A stretch of 64,000 nucleotides of DNA from Acinetobacter marinus (GTDB taxonomy: Bacteria > Pseudomonadota > Gammaproteobacteria > Pseudomonadales > Moraxellaceae): the NCBI RefSeq assembly GCF_900096915.1, contig NZ_FMYK01000005.1, positions 1-64,000 on the forward strand, read 5' to 3'. This document shows, piece after piece, positions 52,997 to 61,704 of this stretch. Within the stretch, counting starts at the first letter, position 1, and each line of letters begins with the position of its first letter. The notes under the pieces are model-generated. The model made no database searches. It saw only the letters and a program-made list of their open reading frames with translations, and was not told the DNA's origin. Made by a program: the position numbers and the translations under genes.

Positions 52997-54216
52997 ATGC
53001 GCATGGAGCAAGAGACGCAACAATACGCTGAGCAATGGTTTCAACAACTCCCAGCGCCTTGGCAAAGCTGGTTGCAAGACAATATCGAACGTGGCTGTGA
53101 CCCCAACGAGTTGGCGGTAGTATTAGAAAAAAATGGCTTTCGCAGGCAAGATACGTCGATGGCGACAGCGATGCCAACGGCTGTTCAAGCGCTCTCTAGC
53201 GCTGTGCAAGAGCATATTCTGCAATGTTTATTAGGCGGTGATCATCACGATCAGATCATCACATCTTGTGTAAAAATGGGTGTCTCTTCTGTGGCGGTGC
53301 GACAGTTTATTGAAGTCACCCTGAGCAGTGTGAGTTATCAGTATTTGCAAAAAACCCAGCATCAACTGAATAAACGAAATTGGCTGATGGCGTGTTTGGA
53401 TCAATTGGCTCAGCTTGGTGATGGCTATCAGACTGTGCCTCGTATTGATACACCGCCTTATCAAGAATTTCTCAGACAGTTTTATAGTCAACATCGTCCT
53501 GTGATCCTGAAAAATGGCATTCGCCACTGGAATGCTTTGCAGAAATGGCACCCTGATTATTTTGCCGATCGTGTTGGACATGAGCAGATCGAAGTGCAGA
53601 TGGATCGTCAGCAAGATCAAAACTTTGAAGTCAATTCGCCAAAGCTCAAGCAAAAGATTTTGATGAAAGATTTTGATGAAAGATTTTGATGAAAGATTTT
53701 GTGGAGAAGATCAAGCACACCGATTGTTCGAATGATTTTTATATGACGGCGAATAATGCCTCACAAAATCAAAATATTACCAAAGTGCTTTATCAAGACA
53801 TTGCTGATTTTGGACATGGTTATTGTGACCTTTCCCTGCAAGATCAGCTGTGCTTTCTCTGGTTTGGTCCCAAAGGCACCTTCACCCCGATCCATCATGA
53901 CCTGACCAATAATATGTTGGTACAGATTTATGGACGCAAGAAAGTCACGTTGATTCCTGCGCTACAAACCCCACATATTTATAATGATCTCTGGGTATTT
54001 AGCCAGTTAAAAGATCCCAATCAGATCGATGTGGAGCAATACCCACTTGCCAAAAAACTCACCCCGATTGAATGCATTCTCGAACCTGGTGAGGCATTAT
54101 TTATTCCGATTGGCTGGTGGCATGCGGTAGAGAGTTTGGATGTGTCGATCAGTGTTTCATTTACACATTTTAATGCACCGAATCAATTTTATCTCAATTT
54201 TCCTAAAGAGCAGTGA
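52997..54216 (+). pseudogene. JmjC-domain (cupin-like) oxygenase gene interrupted by a 13-bp tandem repeat
   Basis: The first frame (52997-53689, 230 residues, GGGAG ribosome binding site) and the second (53689-54216) are two halves of one protein. The second half holds the iron site of JmjC oxygenases (HHD in PIHHDLTNN and the distal histidine in GWWHAVESL) and the first half supplies PYQEFLRQFYSQHRPVILKNGIRHW, the usual lead-in to a cupin-like JmjC domain. They are separated by three perfect copies of AAAGATTTTGATG at 53653-53691. A single copy would give a continuous 397-residue protein (KDFVEKIK); with two or three copies the frame ends early. The stop and the next ATG overlap as TGATG, so coupling of the halves is possible. 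Confidence 0.85.
53653..53701. repeat. 13-bp tandem repeat, three perfect copies plus ten bases
   Basis: AAAGATTTTGATG occurs at 53653-53665, 53666-53678 and 53679-53691, with a ten-base partial copy at 53692-53701. The unit is not a multiple of three, so copy number changes shift the frame of the JmjC gene. Confidence 0.95.
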
Positions 54217-54287
54217 CCTTTGCAAATTGTGTATTTACTGAGATGGTGTAACAATATTAGGTTAACTATTTATAAGGATAAAATGCC

Positions 54288-55088
54288 TTGTCAATGCCTA
54301 GTGATTCTCCGAGCAGTCTCGAACTGCAACACGTGTTAATGGTCATGGAACATTTAACACAGTGGTTGGTACGTTCTGGCATTGGCTATACGGAGTTTAG
54401 CGCCGCATTGAAGCCGATATTTTATCAACAAGCCGAACAAGAATTACAACGCATCGGACAAAAAGCCACCATTTCTTCGATCAGCTTATTGGCGGGATTA
54501 CATCGCAAGGATGTTTCTGCGTTCAAGCTGGCGCAGGAAAATGGACAGCAACTCACTCAAGCCAAAATCTCAGAACCGATTAATGTGCCTTCTCGGGTCA
54601 TTGGTTTATGGTTAGCGGAAGGTTTAGCGCCAAGCATGCCGTTTAGCAGTCAAGACGGTTTGAATTTTGAAGATTTGGTGAAACGTATTTCATCAGAGCG
54701 TCATCCACGTTCGGTGTGTAATGAGTTGATTCGATTGGATATTGTCCGTGAAGAAGATGGGCAGGTGATCTTGCAACAGCGCCACTTTATTCCTGATGGT
54801 GCAGCCCAAGAAGCCCGTTCGATCTTAAGCCAAAATGTTAAAATGCATCTTGCGGCAGGGCTTCATAATATATATGGTAGTGATCAAACCCCTTTTTTAG
54901 AGCAAGCGGTTCGTGCAGATGGACTCACCACGGAATCAGTGGAAATTCTCCAAAAAGCCAGCCTAGAACTGTGGGAAAAATTATCCATACATATTTTAAA
55001 AATGGCGATTGAGCGCTGTGAAATTGATAACGACAAAGCAGATGCCACAAAAAAATTCGCCTTCGGAGCCTATCAATATGATGAGTAA
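54288..55088 (+). CDS. DUF6502-family protein
   Basis: A 266-residue cytoplasmic protein, mostly helical, of a family I recognise only as DUF6502 (RSGIGYTEFSAALKPIFYQQAEQEL, then TISSISLLAGLHRKDV, which looks like a helix-turn-helix, and a C-terminal helical region). A DNA-binding role is plausible but not shown. A TTG at 54288 has AAGGA nine bases upstream and was preferred to the ATG at 54294. It overlaps the next gene by 11 bases, so the two are probably co-expressed. Confidence 0.75.
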   Translation: MSMPSDSPSSLELQHVLMVMEHLTQWLVRSGIGYTEFSAALKPIFYQQAEQELQRIGQKATISSISLLAGLHRKDVSAFKLAQENGQQLTQAKISEPINVPSRVIGLWLAEGLAPSMPFSSQDGLNFEDLVKRISSERHPRSVCNELIRLDIVREEDGQVILQQRHFIPDGAAQEARSILSQNVKMHLAAGLHNIYGSDQTPFLEQAVRADGLTTESVEILQKASLELWEKLSIHILKMAIERCEIDNDKADATKKFAFGAYQYDE

Positions 55089-55713
55089 AATTTATACTTT
55101 ATTCTGCATCGCTATGCTGAGTCTGTGCTGTATCGCATGCGGTGAAAATTGGTCGGCTGGGGGTGCCACCATTAGCGGGACAGGCGACCCGAACAACACA
55201 CAACCTGGTAATGGCAATGGTGCTACGGATGGGGAGGATTTTTCGGTACAGCCTGATCTGAAGATGTCGGCACCCGTGCGGGACGAATGCCAAGGGATAC
55301 AACGTGAATTGACTTTTATAGATCCGACACAAGGCACACCTATTGATGTGGAAACCACGCAAAAGCTCACTGATGGCTCATCTAATAACACCATGAGCAA
55401 TATGGTCGTCCGCTTAACCGTGACCAACCTGACACGACAAGAGCTGATCGAAGAGCAGCCAACATGCTATGTGCCGATCTCAATGTATAACCACTTACAA
55501 AAGGAACGTTTTTTCCCAGAGCAATATTGCGAAAGCACCTATCGTGTAACGTATGCACCGAACGAAAGCAAAGAATTTTACATCCACCACTATCTCTCAA
55601 AACAAGCAATGGATGGCGAATGGCGTTATGGTGAAGAAAGTAGCTATGCGAATCAAAATGGGACTTTTTCACCATGTGATATTCTGTCGATCCAGTTTAG
55701 TGTGATTGAATAA
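55078..55713 (+). CDS. Lipoprotein of unknown function
   Basis: A 211-residue protein with a hydrophobic N-terminus (MMSKIYTLFCIAMLSLCCIACG) that looks like a lipoprotein signal with a non-standard lipobox (CIAC). A Gly/Asn-rich linker follows, then a beta-rich domain with several cysteines (CQGIQREL, CYVPIS, CEST, CDIL). The gene overlaps the DUF6502 gene and has GGAG nine bases before the ATG. Its role is unknown; it may be part of the same unit. Confidence 0.7.
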   Translation: MMSKIYTLFCIAMLSLCCIACGENWSAGGATISGTGDPNNTQPGNGNGATDGEDFSVQPDLKMSAPVRDECQGIQRELTFIDPTQGTPIDVETTQKLTDGSSNNTMSNMVVRLTVTNLTRQELIEEQPTCYVPISMYNHLQKERFFPEQYCESTYRVTYAPNESKEFYIHHYLSKQAMDGEWRYGEESSYANQNGTFSPCDILSIQFSVIE

Positions 55714-55739
55714 TTCAGCCCTTCAACTAGAAAGTGAGC

Positions 55740-55997
55740 TCACTGTGCGATGTGGAATGCTTGCCATGCATCGCACTGATTATCCCAATAAAATAATTTT
55801 GCCGTGAGCAGGTCTTGATGATTAATCCATTGGTCTTTGCCAACTTTATCCGAATAGCCCGAGCTGATCAGTAGCGCTTCATCAGTAATTTCCATCACCC
55901 AGCCTTGGATGATGGTGCCATTTTCAAGCTGGATTTTTTGTTGATTGCCTGCTTCGGCAAAGGCAATCAGTCGCTCAACGAGCTGTTCAGTGTTCAT
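55740..55997 (-). CDS. Small protein with an Sm-like beta pattern
   Basis: An 85-residue protein. After an N-terminal helix it has five predicted beta strands (QKIQLENGTIIQGWVMEIT, EALLISSGY, DQWINHQDLLTAKLFYWD), a pattern like Sm-fold proteins, though no RNA-binding motif is evident. Function unknown. It is on the opposite strand to the preceding lipoprotein gene. Confidence 0.65.
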   Translation of the reverse strand: MNTEQLVERLIAFAEAGNQQKIQLENGTIIQGWVMEITDEALLISSGYSDKVGKDQWINHQDLLTAKLFYWDNQCDAWQAFHIAQ

Positions 55998-56036
55998 ACT
56001 TTGGATTTTTAAACGGATTGAAAAATTTGCAATAGT

Positions 56037-56618
56037 TTAACGCAAATATGGGTATGGATTCACCGCATTACGCCCTTTTCCACCCAGATAAATCCCATAA
56101 TGCAAATGTGGTGAAGTATGCCGTGCATTACCCGTATTGCCAACATAGCCGATCACATCGCCCTTTTTGATGGCATCACCAACATCCAAGCCACGCTTAT
56201 GTTTATCGAGATGCGCATAATAATGCCATGATCCCGCAGGGCCCATCACCCAAATCACCTTGCCACCCAGACGATTGTCCCGCAGATCCGCGATTACACC
56301 TGAGGTCGTGCTATACACTTTGGTCCCACGCTCAGCAAGAATATCAATGCCTTCATGTGTGCGACCACTACTGCGAGAAGCGCCCCATGTGTCTTTTAAC
56401 ATTTGCCGAGACACCCCCGCAACGGGCACAGGAAGTCGATTTGCCAAATGTTGATGTTGTAATTTTTCGACTTGATTGGGATCAAGTGGCGTGCGCTTGA
56501 CTGGCTTGGATGCACAACCAACGACCAGTAATGCTGTGATACAGCATGTGAATGCAGGCTTCATGGTACGTTTCACTTTGCTCCACCCAAAGTCGGGTTG
56601 CAATATGATTTTAGACAC
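56037..56618 (-). CDS. M23-family peptidoglycan peptidase lipoprotein (NlpD-like)
   Basis: A 193-residue lipoprotein (lipobox VVGC in LLVVGCASKP) with an M23 domain. The zinc ligands are HEGID (His and Asp) and HLH in SPHLHYG. M23 proteins cut peptide cross-links in the cell wall or, if inactive, activate amidases. No LysM domain is present. The start is a GTG at 56618 with GGAGG six bases upstream, giving an 18-residue extension before the usual lipoprotein signal; the ATG at 56564 is the alternative. Confidence 0.8.
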   Translation of the reverse strand: MSKIILQPDFGWSKVKRTMKPAFTCCITALLVVGCASKPVKRTPLDPNQVEKLQHQHLANRLPVPVAGVSRQMLKDTWGASRSSGRTHEGIDILAERGTKVYSTTSGVIADLRDNRLGGKVIWVMGPAGSWHYYAHLDKHKRGLDVGDAIKKGDVIGYVGNTGNARHTSPHLHYGIYLGGKGRNAVNPYPYLR

Positions 56619-56683
56619 TCTTTTCCTCCCGACTGAATCCTTGAGATAGCAACCTCTCTATCCCCCGTATTTGTTCACTTGCT

Positions 56684-59515
56684 TTACTTCAATAATGGCT
56701 TTAAGAAATGCCCTGTATGCGACTTTTTCACTTTTGCGATTTGCTCTGGTGTGCCTTCAGCGATAATTTCACCGCCACCCGAGCCACCTTCTGGCCCAAG
56801 ATCAATAATCCAATCGGCTGTTTTCACCACATCGAGATTATGCTCAATCACCACAATGGTATTCCCTTTTTCACGAAGCGTATGCAAAATATCCAGCAAC
56901 TTGGCAATATCATGGAAATGCAAGCCTGTGGTTGGCTCATCCAACACATACAAAGTCTTGCCTGTATCACGCTTGGCAAGCTCTCTTGCTAATTTTACAC
57001 GTTGAGCTTCACCACCTGATAACGTGGTCGCTGCTTGTCCAAGTCGGATATAACCCAAGCCCACATCATTCAAGGTGTCTAAACGACGGTGAATGGTCGG
57101 AATCGCATCGAAGAATTGCGCAGCATCTTCCACGGTCATTGATAACACTTCAGAAATATTTTTACCTTTGTAATGCACTTCTAAAGTTTCACGGTTATAG
57201 CGTTTGCCATGACAGGCATCGCACGGCACATACATATCAGGCAAGAAGTGCATCGCCACTTTGATCATGCCGTCACCCTCGCAGGCTTCACAACGACCGC
57301 CTTTGACATTAAAGGAGAATCGCCCTGCGGCATAGCCACGCGCACGTGCTTCGGGGGTTTGCGCAAACAGCTCACGGATCGGCGTAAATAATCCTGTATA
57401 GGTTGCAGGATTCGAACGAGGTGTACGACCAATCGGGCTTTGGTCAATATCGACCACTTTATCTAAGAACTGCAAACCATCAATCGATTCAAACTTTTCT
57501 GCTGTGAGTGTGGTTGCGCCGTTAAGTTGTGTCAAAGCCAGTGGCAATAAAGTGCGGTTAATTAAAGTCGATTTGCCTGAACCTGACACACCTGTAACAC
57601 AGGTCATCACCCCAGTCGGCAAGGTTAAGCTGACATTTTTCAGGTTATGTCCGCTCGCACCTGTAAGGCGAATGGTTTCATCAGGACGTGGCGAGGTTTT
57701 ACGTTCTTTCGGTACAGCGATTTGCAATTTGCCTGAAAGATATTGTCCTGTCAGCGAGTCTTTATGATCAGCCAAATCTTGCGCTGTGCCTTCGGCAATG
57801 ATCTCACCGCCATGCACACCCGCACCCGGTCCAATATCAATGATGTGATCCGCTGCTCGTATCGCATCTTCATCATGTTCAACGACCAATACCGTATTGC
57901 CCAAATCACGCAAGCGAATCAAAGTCTGTAGCAAGCGATCATTATCCCGTTGATGCAGTCCAATCGATGGCTCATCGAGCACGTACATCACGCCCATCAA
58001 GCCTGCACCAATCTGCGACGCCAAACGAATACGCTGTGCTTCACCGCCTGATAGAGTTTCTGCGGAACGAGCAAGACTCAAATAATTCAAACCCACACTC
58101 ACCAAGAACTGTAAACGCTCTCGAATTTCTTTAAAAATCTTATCGGCGATTTCACCTTTTGCACCTTCTAGCTCAATGCCTTGATAATAATTTTCCGCTT
58201 CGCCGATCGACATTTGCGTGATATTGGCAATGGTTTTGTCGAGTACTCGCACATGGCGTGAGATTTCATTCAGTCGTGAACCTTCACAGTTACTACACGC
58301 CGCATTCGATAAATATTGCGCCAAATCCTCACGCACGTAGTTGCTTTCGGTTTCACGGTAGCGACGCTCCATGTAAGGCAACACGCCTTCAAATGGCGAC
58401 ACCCGATTGTGCTTACGACCGCGCTCATCGACATAGGACAGATCGACTTTTTCTTTGCCTGAGCCTTGCAGAATGACTTTTTGTTGTACTTTATCCAAGT
58501 CTTGCCACGGCTGATCCATTGGGATTTGGAAATGCTCAGCGACTTTTTGCACGATGGTGAAATAATACGGACGCTGACGATCCCAACCACGTATTGCACC
58601 TTGGCTGAGGCTAAGCTCTGCATTTGGAATAATTTTGTCAGGGCTAAAATGGCTACGTGTCCCCAAGCCATCACAGACAGGACATGCGCCAAAGGGATTG
58701 TTAAATGAGAATAGTCGTGGCTCAAGCTCAGCCACCGCACGATCACATTGCGGACAGCTATGTTTCGCCGAGAAAATACGGTCAGGATGTTCGCCTTTCA
58801 TCCATGACAAAGTAACTAGATCGCCACCAAGACGTAGTGCAGTTTCAATGGATTCTGCGATACGATTGCCCAAATCATCACGGACTTTAAAGCGATCGAC
58901 CACCACTTCAATGGTGTGCTTTTTCTTTTTATCGAGTTCGGGTGGCGTATCAATATCAATGATTTCACCGTCAACCCGAGCACGGACAAAGCCTTGTCCT
59001 TGGAGCTTTTCAAATAAAGTGCTGTATTCGCCTTTGCGCTCACGCACCACTGGCGCAAGGAGCATGATCGCCGTATCTTCAGGAAGCGCACGGATTTCAT
59101 CGACCATTTCCGAAACTGTCTGCGCCACCATCGGTAGGTCATGTTCAGGACAATATGGCGTACCGACACGAGCATAGAGCAAACGCAGATAATCGTAAAT
59201 TTCCGTGATCGTACCGACCGTCGAACGTGGATTATGGCTGGTCGATTTTTGCTCAATCGCAATCGCAGGACTTAAACCCTCGATGGCATCGACTTCGGGC
59301 TTTTCCATCTGTGATAAAAACTGACGTGCATAAGCGGATAGCGATTCGACATAGCGACGCTGACCTTCGGCATATAAGGTGTCAAATGCCAAGGATGATT
59401 TACCTGAACCTGAGAGCCCAGTAATCACCACAAATTTGTCACGTGGAATGTCCAAAGACACATTTTTCAAGTTGTGGGTACGTGCACCACGAATGCGAAT
59501 ATGACTTTGACTCAT
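56684..59515 (-). CDS. uvrA: Excinuclease ABC subunit A
   Basis: UvrA finds DNA damage in nucleotide excision repair. The 943-residue protein has two ABC ATPase halves: Walker A GLSGSGKSSLAFDT near the start and GVSGSGKSTLINRT in the second half, signature LSGGEAQR in each, and zinc fingers (CPQCDRA, CSNCEGS, CEACEGDG, CDACHGKR). The length is standard. It is divergent from mscS. No LexA-type box was evident upstream; Acinetobacter lacks LexA in any case. Confidence 0.95.
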   Translation of the reverse strand: MSQSHIRIRGARTHNLKNVSLDIPRDKFVVITGLSGSGKSSLAFDTLYAEGQRRYVESLSAYARQFLSQMEKPEVDAIEGLSPAIAIEQKSTSHNPRSTVGTITEIYDYLRLLYARVGTPYCPEHDLPMVAQTVSEMVDEIRALPEDTAIMLLAPVVRERKGEYSTLFEKLQGQGFVRARVDGEIIDIDTPPELDKKKKHTIEVVVDRFKVRDDLGNRIAESIETALRLGGDLVTLSWMKGEHPDRIFSAKHSCPQCDRAVAELEPRLFSFNNPFGACPVCDGLGTRSHFSPDKIIPNAELSLSQGAIRGWDRQRPYYFTIVQKVAEHFQIPMDQPWQDLDKVQQKVILQGSGKEKVDLSYVDERGRKHNRVSPFEGVLPYMERRYRETESNYVREDLAQYLSNAACSNCEGSRLNEISRHVRVLDKTIANITQMSIGEAENYYQGIELEGAKGEIADKIFKEIRERLQFLVSVGLNYLSLARSAETLSGGEAQRIRLASQIGAGLMGVMYVLDEPSIGLHQRDNDRLLQTLIRLRDLGNTVLVVEHDEDAIRAADHIIDIGPGAGVHGGEIIAEGTAQDLADHKDSLTGQYLSGKLQIAVPKERKTSPRPDETIRLTGASGHNLKNVSLTLPTGVMTCVTGVSGSGKSTLINRTLLPLALTQLNGATTLTAEKFESIDGLQFLDKVVDIDQSPIGRTPRSNPATYTGLFTPIRELFAQTPEARARGYAAGRFSFNVKGGRCEACEGDGMIKVAMHFLPDMYVPCDACHGKRYNRETLEVHYKGKNISEVLSMTVEDAAQFFDAIPTIHRRLDTLNDVGLGYIRLGQAATTLSGGEAQRVKLARELAKRDTGKTLYVLDEPTTGLHFHDIAKLLDILHTLREKGNTIVVIEHNLDVVKTADWIIDLGPEGGSGGGEIIAEGTPEQIAKVKKSHTGHFLKPLLK

Positions 59516-59809
59516 TCTGCTGTCCTGTTGTTATTGGCGAAAAACAGTATTGTATATGGAGATGATTCTGCAATGTTCAAGAATTTCTAGCGCAATTTGC
59601 TTGATTTCACCGTTCTCGATCAGGCGAATATCACCTTAGCATGACTCGTCTAGCACTTTACGATTTTGCTATAGAAGGTGAAATGACGCACAGGTGAAAA
59701 TTATGTTAATTTGAAAAGCAAGTTGATTTGCAACGTATGCTCACTTCCCAATGTCCCGAGCCGTAGCGCTTCAGACATAAAGCGCAAAACAAATATAAAG
59801 GAGCCCCCG

Positions 59810-60715
59810 ATGTTACCAGACCTCTCTGTCACCATGACCAAAATCACCAGCATGATGAATGATTTCTTAAAAATCCTGCCAAATATCTTGGTGGCATTGG
59901 TGGTGTTGCTGATTTTTTGGTTTGTTGCCAGTGGGGTAAAAAAGTTGGTGATTCAACTGGCAGTCAAATCCAGACAAGCGCGCGAAGTGGGCATTGTGCT
60001 TGGGCGTATCGCACGTTGGACGGTGATCGTGATTGGCGCATTGATCGCCATCACCATTATTTTCCCATCACTCAATGCAGGCTCGCTGTTTGGGGCGCTC
60101 GGTATTGGCGGTGTAGCGATTGGTTTTGCCTTTAAAGATATTTTCCAGAATCTGTTGGCGGGTTTACTGATTTTAATCACACGTCCTTTTCATATCGGCG
60201 ATCAAATTATTTCCCAAAGTCATGAAGGTACGGTTGAAGATATTGAAATCCGAGCCACCACCATCCGCACCTATGACAACCGCTTGGTGGTGATTCCCAA
60301 CAGTGAGCTGTATACCAACCGCATCGTGGTCAATACCTATTATCGCCATCGTCGCATCAGCGTTGGGGTGGGCATCGGCTATGATGATGATATTCCACTG
60401 GCGAAAAAGGTGATTCTGGAACAGTTGCAACATATCGAAGGCGTACTGGATATTCCCGAGCCGAAAGTTTTGGTCAAAGAAATGGGCGACTCCAGTGTCA
60501 ACTTAGACATTCGTTTTTGGATTAGCCCACCGAATCGTAAAGAAGAAGTTGAGCTGAGTGACGAAGTGCTGACCTTGGTCAAACCCGCTTTATTTAAAGC
60601 AGGCATCAGCATTCCGTTTCCAATGCGTCAGCTGGTTTGGGATCCGACCAGTACGGCGGTGCAATTTAAGCAAGGCATTGAATCTAAAGAAAAAGATATT
60701 GATGCGGATCAATGA
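59810..60715 (+). CDS. mscS: Small-conductance mechanosensitive channel (MscS family)
   Basis: A 301-residue MscS-type channel with three membrane helices, the pore-lining stretch AGSLFGALGIGGVAIGFAFKDIFQNLLAGL, and the beta domain opening with RPFHIGDQI. The C-terminal domain has GIGYDDDI and LDIRFWI. The ATG at 59810 has AAAGGAG six bases upstream, which decides the start. It protects cells from hypo-osmotic shock at the inner membrane, alongside mscL in this window. Confidence 0.92.
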   Translation: MLPDLSVTMTKITSMMNDFLKILPNILVALVVLLIFWFVASGVKKLVIQLAVKSRQAREVGIVLGRIARWTVIVIGALIAITIIFPSLNAGSLFGALGIGGVAIGFAFKDIFQNLLAGLLILITRPFHIGDQIISQSHEGTVEDIEIRATTIRTYDNRLVVIPNSELYTNRIVVNTYYRHRRISVGVGIGYDDDIPLAKKVILEQLQHIEGVLDIPEPKVLVKEMGDSSVNLDIRFWISPPNRKEEVELSDEVLTLVKPALFKAGISIPFPMRQLVWDPTSTAVQFKQGIESKEKDIDADQ

Positions 60716-60822
60716 TAGTATCGCCTGTTATGCCAAATCATGCGTCGCTATGTCCAATCACAGCCACCAAAAAACCGTGTCAAATCAAGAGATTGTGATT
60801 GGCGTATTGCGACAAAGATAGA

Positions 60823-61200
60823 TTAGCAAGCGAGCGCATAAGGACGCTCAAAAATCGACTCAACCTGTTCAAATGGCAGTGTAGACACGACATTATGATG
60901 TAGCCGTGCATAATGATTGACTTCCATTTCGAGCTGCTCTAAAAACTGCTCATAGTCGCTGGCAAAATGCGCTAAATCCATCAAATCATTTCGATCGCTA
61001 TGATGACAATTATATTTGCCAATAAACTGAAGCATCAGGTCTTGGATATGGCGATTGCTGTAATAAATCAAATAACTCGCCGCCGAACCACAATGCAAGC
61101 ACCCCTGATCGAGATAAATTTCCTCATTATTCAACCAACAACATTGCAATGTAAAAAACGCACGAATCGCCTCGGTGCCTAACGTATCCTGTTGCATCAT
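60823..61200 (-). CDS. Hypothetical cysteine-containing protein
   Basis: A 125-residue protein I do not recognise. It is mostly helical and has a CLHCG pair, a CC pair, CHH and a C-terminal cysteine, so metal binding is possible. ATG codons at 61200 and 61197 are equally possible; AGAGG lies just upstream. A Fur-box-like sequence lies about 150 bases upstream. Confidence 0.6.
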   Translation of the reverse strand: MMQQDTLGTEAIRAFFTLQCCWLNNEEIYLDQGCLHCGSAASYLIYYSNRHIQDLMLQFIGKYNCHHSDRNDLMDLAHFASDYEQFLEQLEMEVNHYARLHHNVVSTLPFEQVESIFERPYALAC

Positions 61201-61352
61201 ATGCCTCTCTAAATGCCTTGTTTCCTAAAAGCCTTGTTTCAACCTAAATCGCAAGTCATCATGCAGTCTGCCAATCGATTCACAATCCATCACTTCGATG
61301 AAAAATAGCATTTCATCAGATCACGGGGCGAATCATATCAATAGACACAATC

Positions 61353-61371
61353 AATAATGATTATCGTTTGT
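61353..61371. promoter_or_regulatory. Candidate Fur box
   Basis: AATAATGATTATCGTTTGT matches the 19-bp Fur consensus at 13 of 19 positions by eye, with the left half (ATAATGAT) intact. It lies in the 500-base region between the hypothetical gene at 60823-61200 (minus strand) and the yajR-type gene. Confidence 0.5.
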
Positions 61372-61640
61372 ATTAATGATGCAAAAATTTACTCCATTTT
61401 GCAAGCGCATATTGCACTAAACCGAATGATCATTTTCAACAAAGCTACTATATCTAGTATGCTTAAAATTTCGGATTACCATATATGGAATTTTTTTCAA
61501 ATACATGACAAAGCTATCAACGCTTACATCTGCTGACCATTTTCAATCAAGATCATCCTAAACGGCTGTGTGCAAATATAAAAAGTAAGCGTTTTGTGCA
61601 AGATGTCGATTTCATATCCTGATTTGTCCGAACGGTTGCT

Positions 61641-61668
61641 TTGGACAGGCTGGGTTTTGCTTTATAAT
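61641..61668 (+). promoter_or_regulatory. Sigma-70-type promoter of the yajR-type gene
   Basis: TTGGAC at 61641-61646 and TATAAT at 61663-61668 with 16-bp spacing, about 36 bases before the start codon. Confidence 0.65.
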
Positions 61669-61704
61669 TACTGCGTTTTTTCAACACCTGCACGACCGCC
61701 TGAT

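Larger units (their letters stand above)
61201..61704. other. Long intergenic region between the hypothetical gene and the yajR-type gene
   Basis: About 500 bases without a convincing gene. It contains the Fur-box candidate at 61353-61371, an AT-rich stretch at 61430-61500, and a strong-looking promoter for the yajR-type gene. Confidence 0.5.

Noticed and set aside
53689..54216. The second half of the JmjC gene as an independent gene
   Set aside because: It starts inside the 13-bp repeat, lacks a ribosome binding site of its own, and its homologous N-terminal part is directly upstream in another frame. It is described as one interrupted gene.
59516..59809. An SOS box upstream of uvrA
   Set aside because: CTGT and ACAG elements do not have the right spacing, and Acinetobacter lacks LexA.
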